Shown: positions 24,316-35,840 of the stretch, piece after piece | How the letters are laid out: every line of letters begins with the position of its first letter | Numbering within the stretch: position 1 is the first letter of the stretch | Source of the DNA: Buddleja alternifolia | Lineage: Eukaryota > Streptophyta > Magnoliopsida > Lamiales > Scrophulariaceae | Direction: 5' to 3' | Length of the DNA: 64,000 bases | NCBI GenBank assembly: GCA_019426215.1 | Contig: CM033394.1 | Location: 49,278,195 to 49,342,194, forward strand | Program-made: the position numbers and the translations under genes | Notes under the pieces: generated by a model | The model's input: only the letters and a program-made list of their open reading frames with translations | Database searches by the model: none | What the model was told of the DNA's origin: nothing

Positions 24316-25619
24316 GGGTTAAAATTATATTGGTACCCGAGTTTTACCATAAATATTATATTGGTACCTGCGTGTTCATAAATGACTCAATTGGTACCCA
24401 ACCTTTACTACAATTGTCAAATTGGTACCTCAAGAATGATTTCCATCTATTTCTCCATTATATAATTCTTAAAGACTATTTTACCCCTAATTATTATTAT
24501 GAAAATATAAAAGTATGTATAGTAAATTAGAACTTGCATTTATGTTTTTCAATTGTAATTTTTAAATTTATTGAATGTGACTTAATGTTTCCCGAAATTT
24601 ATATTTTATGATTTTTGTATGATAGTTTTATTCTAAAGTGATAGTTTTACATTTAAGTTTAATTTTAACTTTAATTTAATGTAGGAAAGAAATTATTATA
24701 CCCTTGTTATTATGAATTTATATGATAATAATAAATTGTCATACTTTTAATTAAATATTATTTTATATATGTATATATAAATGGGTAGATTTCCAAAAGT
24801 GTAAGATATTTAAATGAGTAGATTTCTAAAAGTGTGACAAGATTGATAAAAAAAATCATTTAGCCAACTAATTTTTTTTTGGAAATTGTCTCATTAGTTC
24901 ATGATATCAAACTCTTGTTTTATCTTGTTATTATGTTTTAGTTTATCTTATTAGATATAAAGGCAATAAGGTTGTATATTATTTACCTTTAGTGCTTTGT
25001 TTTTAATTTACCCCGTGAATTAGCAGTTGTTGCTCTTGTTTACGATATTATTTCCGGAGTTAATATCATATCGTGCTCTTCAGAAAAAGAATCACAATGT
25101 CCACCTAAAAATTATTTTTAATTCTAAAATATTAGAATATATATATATATATATATATATAAATGTATATACTCTTAGATAAAAATATACTTTTCTTACA
25201 CTTTTAGAAAAAAAACTTCTTTATATATACATGTATAATTTTCTTTTCTACATTAAATTAAAGTTACAATTAATTGCTAACTTAAAAATTAAATTTATCA
25301 CTTCAGAATAAAATTGTCATATAAAAGTCATAATATATATATATATATGAAAAACATCAAGCCATATTCAATAAATTTAAAAAATAAAATTAGAAAACAT
25401 AAATGAAACTTCTAATTTACAATATATACTTTGATATTTTCATAATAATAGTTAGGGAGATAATAGTCTTTATAGAAAAATGTAATGGAGAAATGGATGA
25501 AAATCAATCATGAGGTAACCAATTTGACAATTTTAAGTATCAACCGAGCCATTTGTAAATACTCAGGTATTGATATGACATTAATGGCTAAACTTGAATG
25601 TAAAAAAAAGTGTTATCCC
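24316..25619. mobile_element. Long-inverted-repeat DNA transposon, about 1.3 kb, non-coding
   Basis: Two inverted arms of roughly 450-480 bases (about 24316-24790 and 25140-25619) match over most of their length, for example ATTGTCAAATTGG and CCATTTCTCCATTA on one strand and their complements on the other. The flanks TTTAACTA at 24308-24315 and 25620-25627 are identical (9 bases if the following G is counted). Termini begin GGGTTA and GGGATA. The approximately 350-base centre is AT-rich and has no transposase. The 8-9-bp duplication with long inverted ends fits a Mutator-like or hAT-like non-autonomous element. Confidence 0.75.
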
Positions 25620-25627
25620 TTTAACTA

Positions 25628-26680
25628 GTGACTCATCATATGAAGTAAGCTAACAATCTCTCCAACATCAAACGAATAAAAGATAAATCTTATTTATTAA
25701 TCAAGATTATAGTATAAATAGATTTACACAGAATTTAATTTTATATGAGTTTGAAGGATAAAACAGCTGAAGCATGAAATAGTCTTTGGAGGTGCTTCAT
25801 CAATGGTTTCACAATAAAACCACTATGTAAATATGATTGAATAATTATGCAACTTAATAAAAAAGTCCAACTAGAAAAGTTTAATTAGCAAGCTCCTGTT
25901 GATTCTGATTAAAATCAGAATATATAAATGTATAAATCTCAAATTAAATTAAGACTACATCTTATCGAATTAGGTTAAAAAGAAATAAAGTCCGGTACAA
26001 GAACTTGTCAAAGTGTCATTATGACTAAGAATGCATTAACTAATTAACTACAATGTCATTATCGTTTAGCAAACGTGTGTCAGCTGATAGTAAAGATAAA
26101 TATCCCAGTTAAGTAAATTGATACTAAAGTTAAACAATTTAACTCAATTTGAATCCTTAAAAGAATCTATACTAAAGCAAAGTTCAATGGTCCAAATATC
26201 TATTTTTCTCATATAATAAAATGCAATCCTCGTACATATTTGTGTGAAAGAAAGAGACACAAAATATACTTCGAACTATTAGTTTCGATCTCATGTAGAA
26301 TTACCCATTTATCTTCTTGACCACTAATTTTCCATTAGTTACGAAATGTTATCATATGTATGTGTGTGTCTAAAAAGACAACTAAAAATGGACAGAAAAT
26401 AATTCAAAAATCTCTCCACTAATCGAGAATTCATGCTAATAAAGATTTGCTTTATTGAACACAAATCAAGAAAGTGTCGGTGGAATAATATATATAAATA
26501 GTTAATTTGGAAGAAGAAATGGTTAAATTATAGTGTCGTCATTTTGAAGATCGAGGAGGACAACCTCTATTATATAATTCTGCCACGTACTTTTGTTTCC
26601 CCTGGCACATGTCCACAGATTCTTAACAACGCGTCAAGTATCTTCATTATTAATTAATTGTAACAATTAGTATTGGCTGA
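25628..26680. other. Unassigned AT-rich intergenic DNA
   Basis: No coding region or bounded repeat is seen. Open frames are short. Confidence 0.4.
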
Positions 26681-26684
26681 AACC

Positions 26685-27576
26685 AAGTTCTTAAATATCG
26701 ATTATCGAGTAGATATTGTTGTAATAAATTTACAGAAATTTCGATAAAATTTTTGGGGATATTCAAAATTTCGGTTTCAATTTTAAAGAAATTATGGAAA
26801 TTTAAATATTTGAAAGTTTGCAATAAAAGTTTGGGTAACTTTAATTATTATTCTTATACATCTTTTACATCAATAATATTTTATATATAATATATGAATA
26901 ATGAATTTATTAAATAATATCACTAAAAACTATTGCGAAAAATATGAAATAAATATAATTTGATAGTAAAATAATAATTAAATCTCATGAAAACTTCATT
27001 AAAATAAAATGTACTAAAATTTAAGTAAAAATTACTACTCAATACCATATCGAGTTTCTAGGAGGATCGAAATTGCTATCACTAGTATCTGTTCTACCTC
27101 TATTTTCATATTTCGAAATCCCCACTATTGTGCTCTTCAGCTTCAATAATGCATTACTTGTTTTGTTTTTTGGCCCATTTGGATAGAAAGTGACTTATCA
27201 CTTATGTGTGTGGTTGGGGGATAACCGGGTAAGTGGTAGGTGTTTAAATATAATTTTCTAATTATATGATATTTTAAAAAAAATTAAAAATACAAAAAAA
27301 AAAATTCAGCCGAAATTTTGATGAAAATTTGACAAAAAATATTTTAAATTTCAGGAAATTTCAGGTTTCGGTCGAAATTTAGAAAGATATTCTGCAAAAT
27401 TGAATCGAAAGTTCGATTTCGCTTCGAAACCCCCCGAAATCCGAAATTTCGACCGAAATTTCGATGTTTCGGTCGAAATTTAAGACCATGGCTGAAACCA
27501 TGTATTTTCAAATGACCGAAATTTCGGTGTTTCGGTCGAAATTTAAGACCATGGCTGAAACCATGTATTTTCAAAT
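26685..27576. repeat. Probable non-autonomous transposon with CGAAATTTCG-rich end and 63-bp tandem repeat
   Basis: The right part (27350-27576) is rich in CGAAATTTCG palindromes and contains two adjacent 63-base copies (27451-27513 and 27514-27576) differing by about one base. The left end (GGCTGAAACCAAGTTCTTAA) partly matches the reverse strand of the right end (TGGTCTTAAATTTCGAC). Ends and target duplication are not resolved, so the outer limits are approximate. Confidence 0.45.
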
Positions 27577-27953
27577 CATTAATTAATTATATTTTTGCAC
27601 AAGGATTTTTTTCATTATTGAAATATAAATAAAGAGTAAATAAAATATAAACCGCCCAGAGACACCCTCCCTATGTATCACAGTCACACACTTTATAATA
27701 AGAAGATTTATTATTCCTTGCTTCACTCTTAAACTCAATTTCTTGGAATAGCAAAACAAAGTAAAGAACCCCACGAAAGTGAATACAAGTAGTACTCCTC
27801 TATTCCTATAGAGATAGATATCCAACTATATATATATACACATAAGTCACTCACAGATGTACTAGTAAGGAAGCATATTAGTTTGGTAGAGAGAGAGAGA
27901 GAGAGAGAGGGGTTAATTAAAGCAAAGTGATCAGAAATAATTAGAAGAGATCT

Positions 27954-28163
27954 ATGGCTGATTGGGGTCCGGTGGTGATAGCAGTGGTGCTGTTCGTATT
28001 GCTGAGTCCGGGGCTCCTATTCCAGTTACCGGGTCGGGGACGGGTCGTGGAGTTCGGGAACATGCAGACAAGTGGGGTCTCCATTTTAGTCCACACTGTT
28101 ATCTTCTTCGGCCTTATCACTATCTTCCTCATTGCCATTGGGGTCCACATCAACACTGGCTAA
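27954..28163 (+). CDS. DUF3339 small membrane protein (copy 2)
   Basis: A single-exon gene of 69 codons and a textbook member of the plant DUF3339 family. The protein starts MADWGPVVIAVVLFVLL, contains SPGLLFQLPGRGR and VEFGNMQTSG, and ends GVHINTG. Two hydrophobic helices surround a short charged loop, so it is a small double-span membrane protein of unknown role. A GA microsatellite (about 27889-27909) lies in the presumed leader. It lies about 5 kb from copy 1, in the same direction. The two share the core motifs but differ at many positions, so they are not a recent duplication. Confidence 0.92.
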   Translation: MADWGPVVIAVVLFVLLSPGLLFQLPGRGRVVEFGNMQTSGVSILVHTVIFFGLITIFLIAIGVHINTG

Positions 28164-28721
28164 GCTTTTTATTTATTATTTGCTAAATAATTGTTTGTTT
28201 GTTTTTTGTTTTTTTTTCCCTTTTCATTGTTTTACAACTTTTACTCCCTTCGGGGTTAAGTAGCACAAAAAAAAAAAAAAATCCTGTTGGTTTCCTTTTT
28301 TTTTTTGGGGTTGGGGGTGGGGGGGGGGGGGTACTCCTTTTTTTGCTTAGATTTTATGTGTTCATTTTAATTTTGGAAGACTTCAAGTTTAAGACATGTA
28401 TTTAAGGATGGGTTTGTTATTTATTTGTGATTTAGAAGTTAATTTGCGTTATTGTCCAATCACTTTGTATATTTTGTCATTCCTAGTCAATTAGCTTTTC
28501 ACCTCTCAGTGGTTCACCGATGATATATATAACCATGATACAGTCGGGGTGTATAGTTTGTGGCTTTTTTTGAAGGTTGATTATTGAGTATCTTGTGATT
28601 ATCGTATTCCATCTCTTCCAACTTCTACGTTAATTACATGATTTAATATAATATGAAACAAATTGAAATTAATGGTTCGAAGTTACTTGTTTTTTTTTCC
28701 CGCAACATCCAAAAAGTTTTT

Positions 28722-29242
28722 GGCTCGGTGTGTTTGTGTTTTTGAGATGAAATTTTGAAAATTATTTCTCGGGAAATGCGTACTACATAGATTCGTGTGA
28801 GAATTGATTTGATTGTGTTGTGTTTGTTTATGTTTTTAAATAGTGGTTGAGATTTGTAAAATATGAGTTAAATAATTGAGTTAGTTATTTGTGTAATGAT
28901 TATGTGAATAAATAAATAATAAAATAAGATAGATAGATATATAAAGTTAATTTAATATTAATATATTTTGAAATTTGAAATTTGAAATTTGAAATTTAAA
29001 ATTTAAAATTTATTATTAATATATAGTAAAAGTGGAAGATTGAATAGAAAAGTAATGATTGGAGGAAATGATGTTGAATGATAAATGTGTGAAATGATTG
29101 ATATAGTGATTGATAGATAGTTATATGGGGAATTAAAAAAGTTAAATAGAATTTAAATAAAAATGGTTTGTATTATGGATTTTTAGAATTTTGTAATTCA
29201 GAATATTGAAAATGAAATTTGAAAACATAAACAAACAAGGCC
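28722..29242. mobile_element. Tourist-like MITE, 521 bp
   Basis: Terminal inverted repeats are GGCTCGGTGTGTTTGTGTTT on the left and GGCCTTGTTTGTTTATGTTT on the reverse strand at the right. TTT flanks both sides (28719-28721 and 29243-29245), a 3-bp target duplication as in PIF/Harbinger-derived elements. Size and layout match the copy at 56849-57374. No coding content. Confidence 0.7.
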
Positions 29243-29281
29243 TTTGTTTTTCAACTTACGAAAAAAAAAAAATCACACTTA

Positions 29282-29684
29282 GGCTGTGTTTATTTTTATT
29301 TTCAAACAAATTTTGGTTAAAACTTGTTTGCCTTATGTTTTTTGGCCAAAACAATTTTTTTTGGTCAAAAAAATTGGCTTTCTATTTGTATTTAATTTAG
29401 GGTGCTTATTAATTACATCAATTATAATATGTATATATATATAACATTATATTATAATTATTTAAAACTTATATTATATTATATTTTTTAATTATTAATT
29501 AATTATAAACACAATTTTTCAGATAAAAATTTACATGATTTGGCTGTTATAATAACTTTTGTCTCTTCTAAAAATAAAATTATCAAACACATTTTTATCA
29601 AAATACACGACTCTCAATAATTCTTTTTATCAAAATTCTCAAAAAAAAAATAAAAAATATCCCAAAATAAAAATGAACACAACC
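29282..29684. mobile_element. Tourist-like MITE, 403 bp
   Basis: Terminal inverted repeats are GGCTGTGTTTATTTTTATTT and, on the reverse strand, GGTTGTGTTCATTTTTATTT. TTA flanks both sides (29279-29281 and 29685-29687). The 3-bp TTA duplication is the PIF/Harbinger signature. It lies only about 40 bases after the previous Tourist-like element. Confidence 0.82.
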
Positions 29685-29919
29685 TTAATGTTTCCAATAT
29701 TGCTATGGAAACTCTCACTGTTATCATAATTTCCATATTTGTTTTCATGGAAATATTGAGTCTTTGATAATTTCTTTTCAAAAAAATTTGCTCTATCGCC
29801 AATAAGATTTTCGTGGAAACATTGAGAGTTTGGTAAAAAAAAATTCAAAAACGATTTGCTCTATCGCATATCGCAAATATAACAAAGCTCTAAAATCTCT
29901 CAATGTTAGGGAAAAAAGT

Positions 29920-29950
<31 letters not shown>

Positions 29951-30106
29951 TAAAGAGTAATAAATTTAACAATCAAATAAATATTTATTTTATCGAGGAT
30001 TGACTTTTTATCATGCGATTCAAGATAAATATTATTGTATTATCGATTAAAAGAATTTTTTCATATAATTTGTAGATGAGTTTGAAATTATGGTATCATT
30101 CATATT

Positions 30107-30334
30107 AATTTTTTATTTTTTTCACGACAACACTTTTAGAATTTTTTATTTCACAATTTAAGTTACTAAACTTTTATCAATTATATGCTCTGCGAATGCT
30201 AAATTTAAATCAAACATTACAACTTTTTATTTTTTTCACCACAACACTTTTAGAATTTTTTATTTCACAATTTAAGTTACTAAAATTTTATCGGTTATAT
30301 GTTTTGTGAATGTTAAACTTGAATCAAACGTTGC
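30107..30334. repeat. Two-copy tandem duplication, 114-bp unit
   Basis: Units 30107-30220 and 30221-30334 share most bases, for example ACAACACTTTTAGAATTTTT in both. The DNA is AT-rich, with no gene. Confidence 0.85.
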
Positions 30335-31594
30335 TACTTTATTTATTAGTATAATTTGATTGATTATTGATGTAAAAGTATAAATATTTTACGCAACTGT
30401 TATTTTTTAGTAGTGAAAAGAGAAAATAACTTTTCTTTACTTCTTTTTTCACGATTTCTATATTGTTTCTAGCATTTTTCAAATTTTCCATAACGATTCC
30501 AAACGTTTTCGATACGTTTCTTATATTTAAGAACTCGAAACTTATCATCAAAACGAAATTTTAATTTGTGCTAAGCATGCATACCAATCAATGTTAGATA
30601 AACGCTACATGTATCGCATCGATGAAGATTCACGTTATATGAAGATAAGATATTTAGTGAAACTAATGTACACGCAAACAAGCCTCATCACAACTTCTAT
30701 TTCTAATTCCGTATGAGTAACACTTCGCATTCGTTTTGTGATGGTCTAATTCGGTATGAATACCACTCACGTGCATTTGATACAACACGAACAACCACGG
30801 AACCAAATTATGCTTTTTGTAGAGCTGAAATAGGAACCAAGTCGTGATCTTTGGTTAAAAATTTTTTTGAATTCGGTTCATTAACATATGATATCAAACG
30901 TTTTGTGTGTTTGATAAATTTAAAACTTAAATTTTGTATAACTATTTAGGGGCTCACAAATATAAACATCTGCGAGATCTACATGGTTAAACAAAAAGAT
31001 TCATAGTAATGGACCAAAAAGGGAGAAAAGTTCAGATTTATCAGAGCTGGTTTTTAATTCACCTGTTGTAGTAATTTTCAAGACAAGCCCTCAAAGAACG
31101 AGGAGTTTACATGTGATACTGGATCACCAATCCTACTTCGGATCGAAATAATCAACGTGTGCGAATACATTTAAATGACGATCGCACACATCTAAACGAC
31201 GATAATACTTTGAGCTTCCAATAGGCTTTCCGGTAATATTCAACCAGTCTCAGAAAACAGACACCACTTTGTAGAAGGGAAAACGAATATTTGCTAATAC
31301 ATATTCAGAAAAAGCACAAAATGAAAGTGTAACATTAATTCCTGCTAAAAAGATAAAAACATATGGGCGCAGCAATTGATTTTGATCCTTCCAATTCCCT
31401 TTAACAAGAAAAATATCAGCTAATTTCACCGTTCCGTATTCAAATAAGTTCTGATGGAGATGCCATATATATGTATATCCACATAGTTGTGCAACTGGGG
31501 TGTCGTAAACCCTTAATCACATTGGCGCTGCAGCATCGACACAAGAAATGATTGCCGACTGCTTATCCAACGCCATCCAGCTACCAGAATTGTC
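30335..31594. other. Intergenic DNA, ending in the 3' region of a minus-strand gene
   Basis: No separate gene is seen. The part from about 31250 to 31594 is probably the 3' untranslated region of the 137-aa membrane-protein gene. Confidence 0.4.
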
Positions 31595-33009
31595 TCATAA
31601 AAGCTTCCACGCTGAAACGCAATGAAAACAATATAATCATTTATTGCTCCTCAAGAAATGCACGCATACATGGAAAATTAAGATAAGTGAATGTCGAAAC
31701 ACAGAGATCTCCAAAAAGGATGAGAAAGCCACAGAACCTATACTTAGATAGAACAGTTAATGGAACAAGCCTTGCTGCATCAAACATTGACCGACCTTCG
31801 GAAAAAAACGTTAAATAATTATATCAACAGTTACTGAAATATAGTTCTACGATCCCTTGTCTGCAAATGAGAGGCCTAATATCGAATCGTCAAGCTGAAA
31901 AAATAAGCTTGCATTAAGCCATTATGCAATTTAGAGCTGAAGAAATAGTTCATCAGGCCGTTATCATTAACCAAATTTAGATGCTTTACAGAGAAAACTG
32001 CAGTTTACAGCTAATCTAAATATTGTCTCGAAAGCGAAAGCAACAAAGAACAAAGACGTAAGAAAGACGGCAGATCCCACAAAAACAGTAAAGCAACCGA
32101 ATGCTTGCATTTACAAACAAGAGCATCCAAAAGTCAACATCATAATCGAAACGTAATTCGTTAAGTCGGTAATTTGATGCAACTAATTCATTGAACTTTT
32201 CTGTCTCAGACAATCAATCAACCTTGGGAAGAACAATCTCATAGAATACAGAGACATTCATTAATCCCCAAGCAACGTGCTTTTAATTGGCAAAAAAATC
32301 AAATCTTCAATTAAAAATAAATAAAAGTTTCTTAAAAGGGATACAATTTCTTTATCTTGGATGAGCAATTCAAGCTTCAAACAACAGATTATCCCCCAAT
32401 TCGAGCATATCATAAACAGAACAAATTATGAGCTGACAAAAAGGCAAGTGAGAAAAATCAAATCTTGAATAAACAATCAATGAAACCTACCATAAACAAC
32501 AAAATCCCAGAAGGAAAAGAACAAGTAATACACCAAGACAAATCCCTTTAATGGCATTAAAATTCAATCTTGAACCAAAAAAAACAAACAAAAGATTAGG
32601 AAGAATTCTTACAAGGAACATGTTTTGTTGGTGAAACAGGCGCAGAATTATGACAGAAAATAGCTCTGCCAATCATAGAGATGGTGGAAACCATGCCAAC
32701 AAAGTAGAGAAACATGACTAGACCCAGAACCCAAGGCATCAAAATAAACCCAAGAAAAAAGGTCACCGATCCACACAGCATCAAAGCTAAAGATATCCCC
32801 ATCAACAAAGACGCGAATCCCGCCGGCGTTATCTGCTCAAACGACGGCCCTGGCCTCCTCCGGCGGTGAGGAGTTTGGTCGGAGAAATCAATCGGCGACG
32901 ATGGGGATCGTATAATATTCAAAACTAAAGATGATAGCTCGTAGAATATCTTGGATTGATAATCTTGTTGTTGACTTTGTGCCTGCTGCCTTCTCATCAT
33001 CTTTGCCAA
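31595..33009 (-). CDS. Two-span membrane protein of unknown function, 137 aa
   Basis: Two coding exons on the minus strand, 33009-32613 and a 17-nt terminal exon 31611-31595, join through a strong donor (TT|GTAAGAA) and acceptor (TTTCAG) and give 137 aa. The second exon supplies only the end of the protein, SWKLL. I remember plant homologues ending in a similar AWKLL, which supports this splice. Without it the frame would stop after CKNSS. The N-terminus is Gln-rich (MAKMMRRQQAQSQQQ). A middle segment IRSPSSPIDFSDQTP is followed by two hydrophobic helices (ASLLMGISLALMLCGSVTFF and the stretch after it). It looks like a conserved plant membrane protein with no assigned role. Confidence 0.82.
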
Positions 33010-35840
33010 AAAAACGTTCTTTTTTATTTTTTTTTCTTTCTGGTTTTTCAGATTTCGTCAAATTGATATTTTGCTAATTCGGAAGTGGATAATTTGTTTT
33101 TGCGAAAATCTAGGTAAATGGATAAACGTTTATGTTTATCCAATCGGGGTATATACTGAAATAATTTTGTCTGTTCCAAATTTTAATTATATGGGGAAGA
33201 TATAATAAATGTTTTTTTGGAGGTACAAGTGGACATCCTCAATACAAAGGGGAATTAAAACTTTGCCTTTTTTTCTTCTTAATAAAAATAAGGACAGAAA
33301 TTTTAGGGGAGGAAAATATTATGTAAACGCGACGGTGGAGTGTTAGGAAAGGGGAGAGCTTTGATTTATTGCAACAAGTGTGTGTGTGTGTGTGTATTAA
33401 TTATTACTGTCTATGGTGACCTGACCCTTTGGTCTATTTTATAGGGTTTGTTTTTATTATATTGTCTCTTTCTTTATGTTCAATCAATTTGATGTTTGGT
33501 TTGAAAAAGTTTATTATTATTATTAAAAAGATTGTGGCTGCGATTGTATACATACAGTTGGGTCAGTGCAGGACCTAATTGAGAAAAAACGTTGGTACAT
33601 CTCGAAATGTAGTGTATTAAAGACGTGGTGGTACTGCAGTGGTTGGATGCATGATCTTCTAACATTAAAGGAGATAATAAATATCTAACTTCAATGCAAA
33701 AATAAATTAGGTTGTGTAGCTAGCTCCATCAGGTTTACGGGAGATCTCAAATATATATATATATATGAGATTGATTTTTACACCCAACTTGACTTTATAT
33801 TTTTATTTTTTTATTAATATAAACTTTTGTTTACTAAATAATATTTGACTTAATTTATTTAATGGGCAAATAAGTCTTTCCATTATTATTTAAAATTCAA
33901 GTATTAAAAACGTGAATGATTTTTATTAAAATAATAATAATTTTTTTAAAATATTATAAATTTAATTAAAAAAATTTAACAACTTGGATATGGCACCATC
34001 CAAGTCGTTTTCATCACTTTTCTTTTATTATTATTTTTTTATTTTGGAAAATACATGAAAATAGTGCCGTTTTCATGAATTTTATATTTGTATCATAACG
34101 GTGTTGTCTTAACAATTCTAAAAAAATAAAATAAAGTTCATGAAAAATGAGCCTTTTTCATGAACTTTCTGAATGGTATTAGGGTTTAAACCCTAAATGG
34201 TATCGTCTTCGAAGTGTTAAAAAATTTAAATTTATATATTTTAAAAACTTTTTTTGAATATTATTTTAATAGAAAAGCTATTCATGTTTTTAATACTTGA
34301 ATTCCAAATATGATGGAGAGGTTATTTATCTATTAAATAAATTAAGTCAAGTATCATTTAATAAATAAAAAAATATATTAATAAAAAAATGAAGATATAA
34401 AATTAGGTGGAATGTGATTATCAAAAAGAAAAATGCGTATATCAATCCTCGTATATATAAATAAAAATTAATAGTAATAGTAATACAAGGGGAGGTATGG
34501 TGGAAATCATCAGAACTTGGACCACAGGGAGCTCCCAAATACCATTCGGTAAAGGGTACAATAGCTTGAAGCGCGATGTGTATGAGGTTTGGGATATGAT
34601 GAGCGCATGTAATCTTTTCCCATTGAGACCACGTAATTCATGCGTGTAAGCAAGGACTTCGCTTATCTTCTTGTAAACCATATATATATATATATATATA
34701 CATATCTAATGTGGACCCCAAAAGGCCAATATAGAATAGACTGGAGTGGGACTGATTGGGGGCCGAGGGTGACACGTTTAAATGGGAGGTGATTCGTACG
34801 CGCCGTCGGTCCAACAGAAAAGTAGGGCTGCTGTTTTGTTTTGTGGGGGCAGCCAATGTGAGGTGAGGTGCACGAGTCTTATCCTCTTCCGCCCAACACA
34901 CCCACAAAATTATTATGCTGTTTTCTATTCTAGTACGGTTCACGTGGCAAAATAATGGTTTATCGATGTTAATTTATATCAAATCGAATCCAATAATCTG
35001 AGCACGTATTCTATATATATATCTTTTACACAAATACGTGTGAAGACCCCAAACAATAAATTTTATGTGTGAGATAAATAAACATTAAGACTATTAAATT
35101 CCGCCCAACAAATAATTTTTCGACTATATTCCACCATCATTTTTTTTCCCAGTTGTTTAATAATATCTTATAACAATAATAATTGAAAAGTGAAGATAAA
35201 GAGTTGTTGGTGGGGTCTAAAAGACCAGTTGTATTCGTGGTAGGGAATGTTTTTGCTTAATGGATTTGGATGTGATTATTTCTACAATTACTTCTTTTCT
35301 TTTTCTTTAGCTAAGAACAATTTATTTGTCCGTGTGTGTGTGTGTTGATAAGAACTCGTGTTCAAGCTTGGATGGACTAGTCGAATGGCCCACAATATGA
35401 GCCCATTTATTAAGTGGGACTGACTAGTATGTGGAAAACCCATTGCGCCACTCAGGTATGTAATTATGAGCCCATATAGTAAGTGTGTAAGCTAAATTCT
35501 GATTGGGCCCCTCATGTATTAAGACCACTTCTAAGTAATGAATCTCATGGGCCTGGAAATTCTAGCTGCTTCTGGTTACACTCAATTCGTCAAAAAAAAG
35601 AAAATGATAATGTAGAATAATTTTTTCGAGTAAATTTGTTTTTCCGCCATATTTCAATTTATGGCATCCATTCATTTAGTATTTATTCCATATTGAACTT
35701 TTTTATATATTAGAAAGTATCACGTGCTTTGCATGTGTCGATTCGATGAGAAGTTAAATTAAAGTAAATATATCTAGTTTATTGGTCAATTAATAACTTG
35801 TTAGGAATTGATTATTTGATAGTGCCTATCTTATACTTTT
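33010..35840. other. Intergenic DNA with promoter of the 137-aa gene and unassigned sequence
   Basis: The first few hundred bases are the likely leader and promoter of the minus-strand gene ending at 33009. A TG microsatellite lies near 33379-33396. Between about 34480 and 34930 the DNA is more GC-rich and holds minus-strand open frames of 79 and 101 codons without recognisable homology. This could be an unknown exon or a decayed element. Confidence 0.35.

Noticed and set aside
30107..30334. Possible CRISPR-like or satellite array
   Set aside because: Only two adjacent copies with no spacers, in a plant nuclear context; a simple tandem duplication.
34347..34943. Overlapping minus-strand frames of 63, 79 and 101 codons
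   Set aside because: No recognisable domain and no consistent splice structure; kept only as unassigned sequence.
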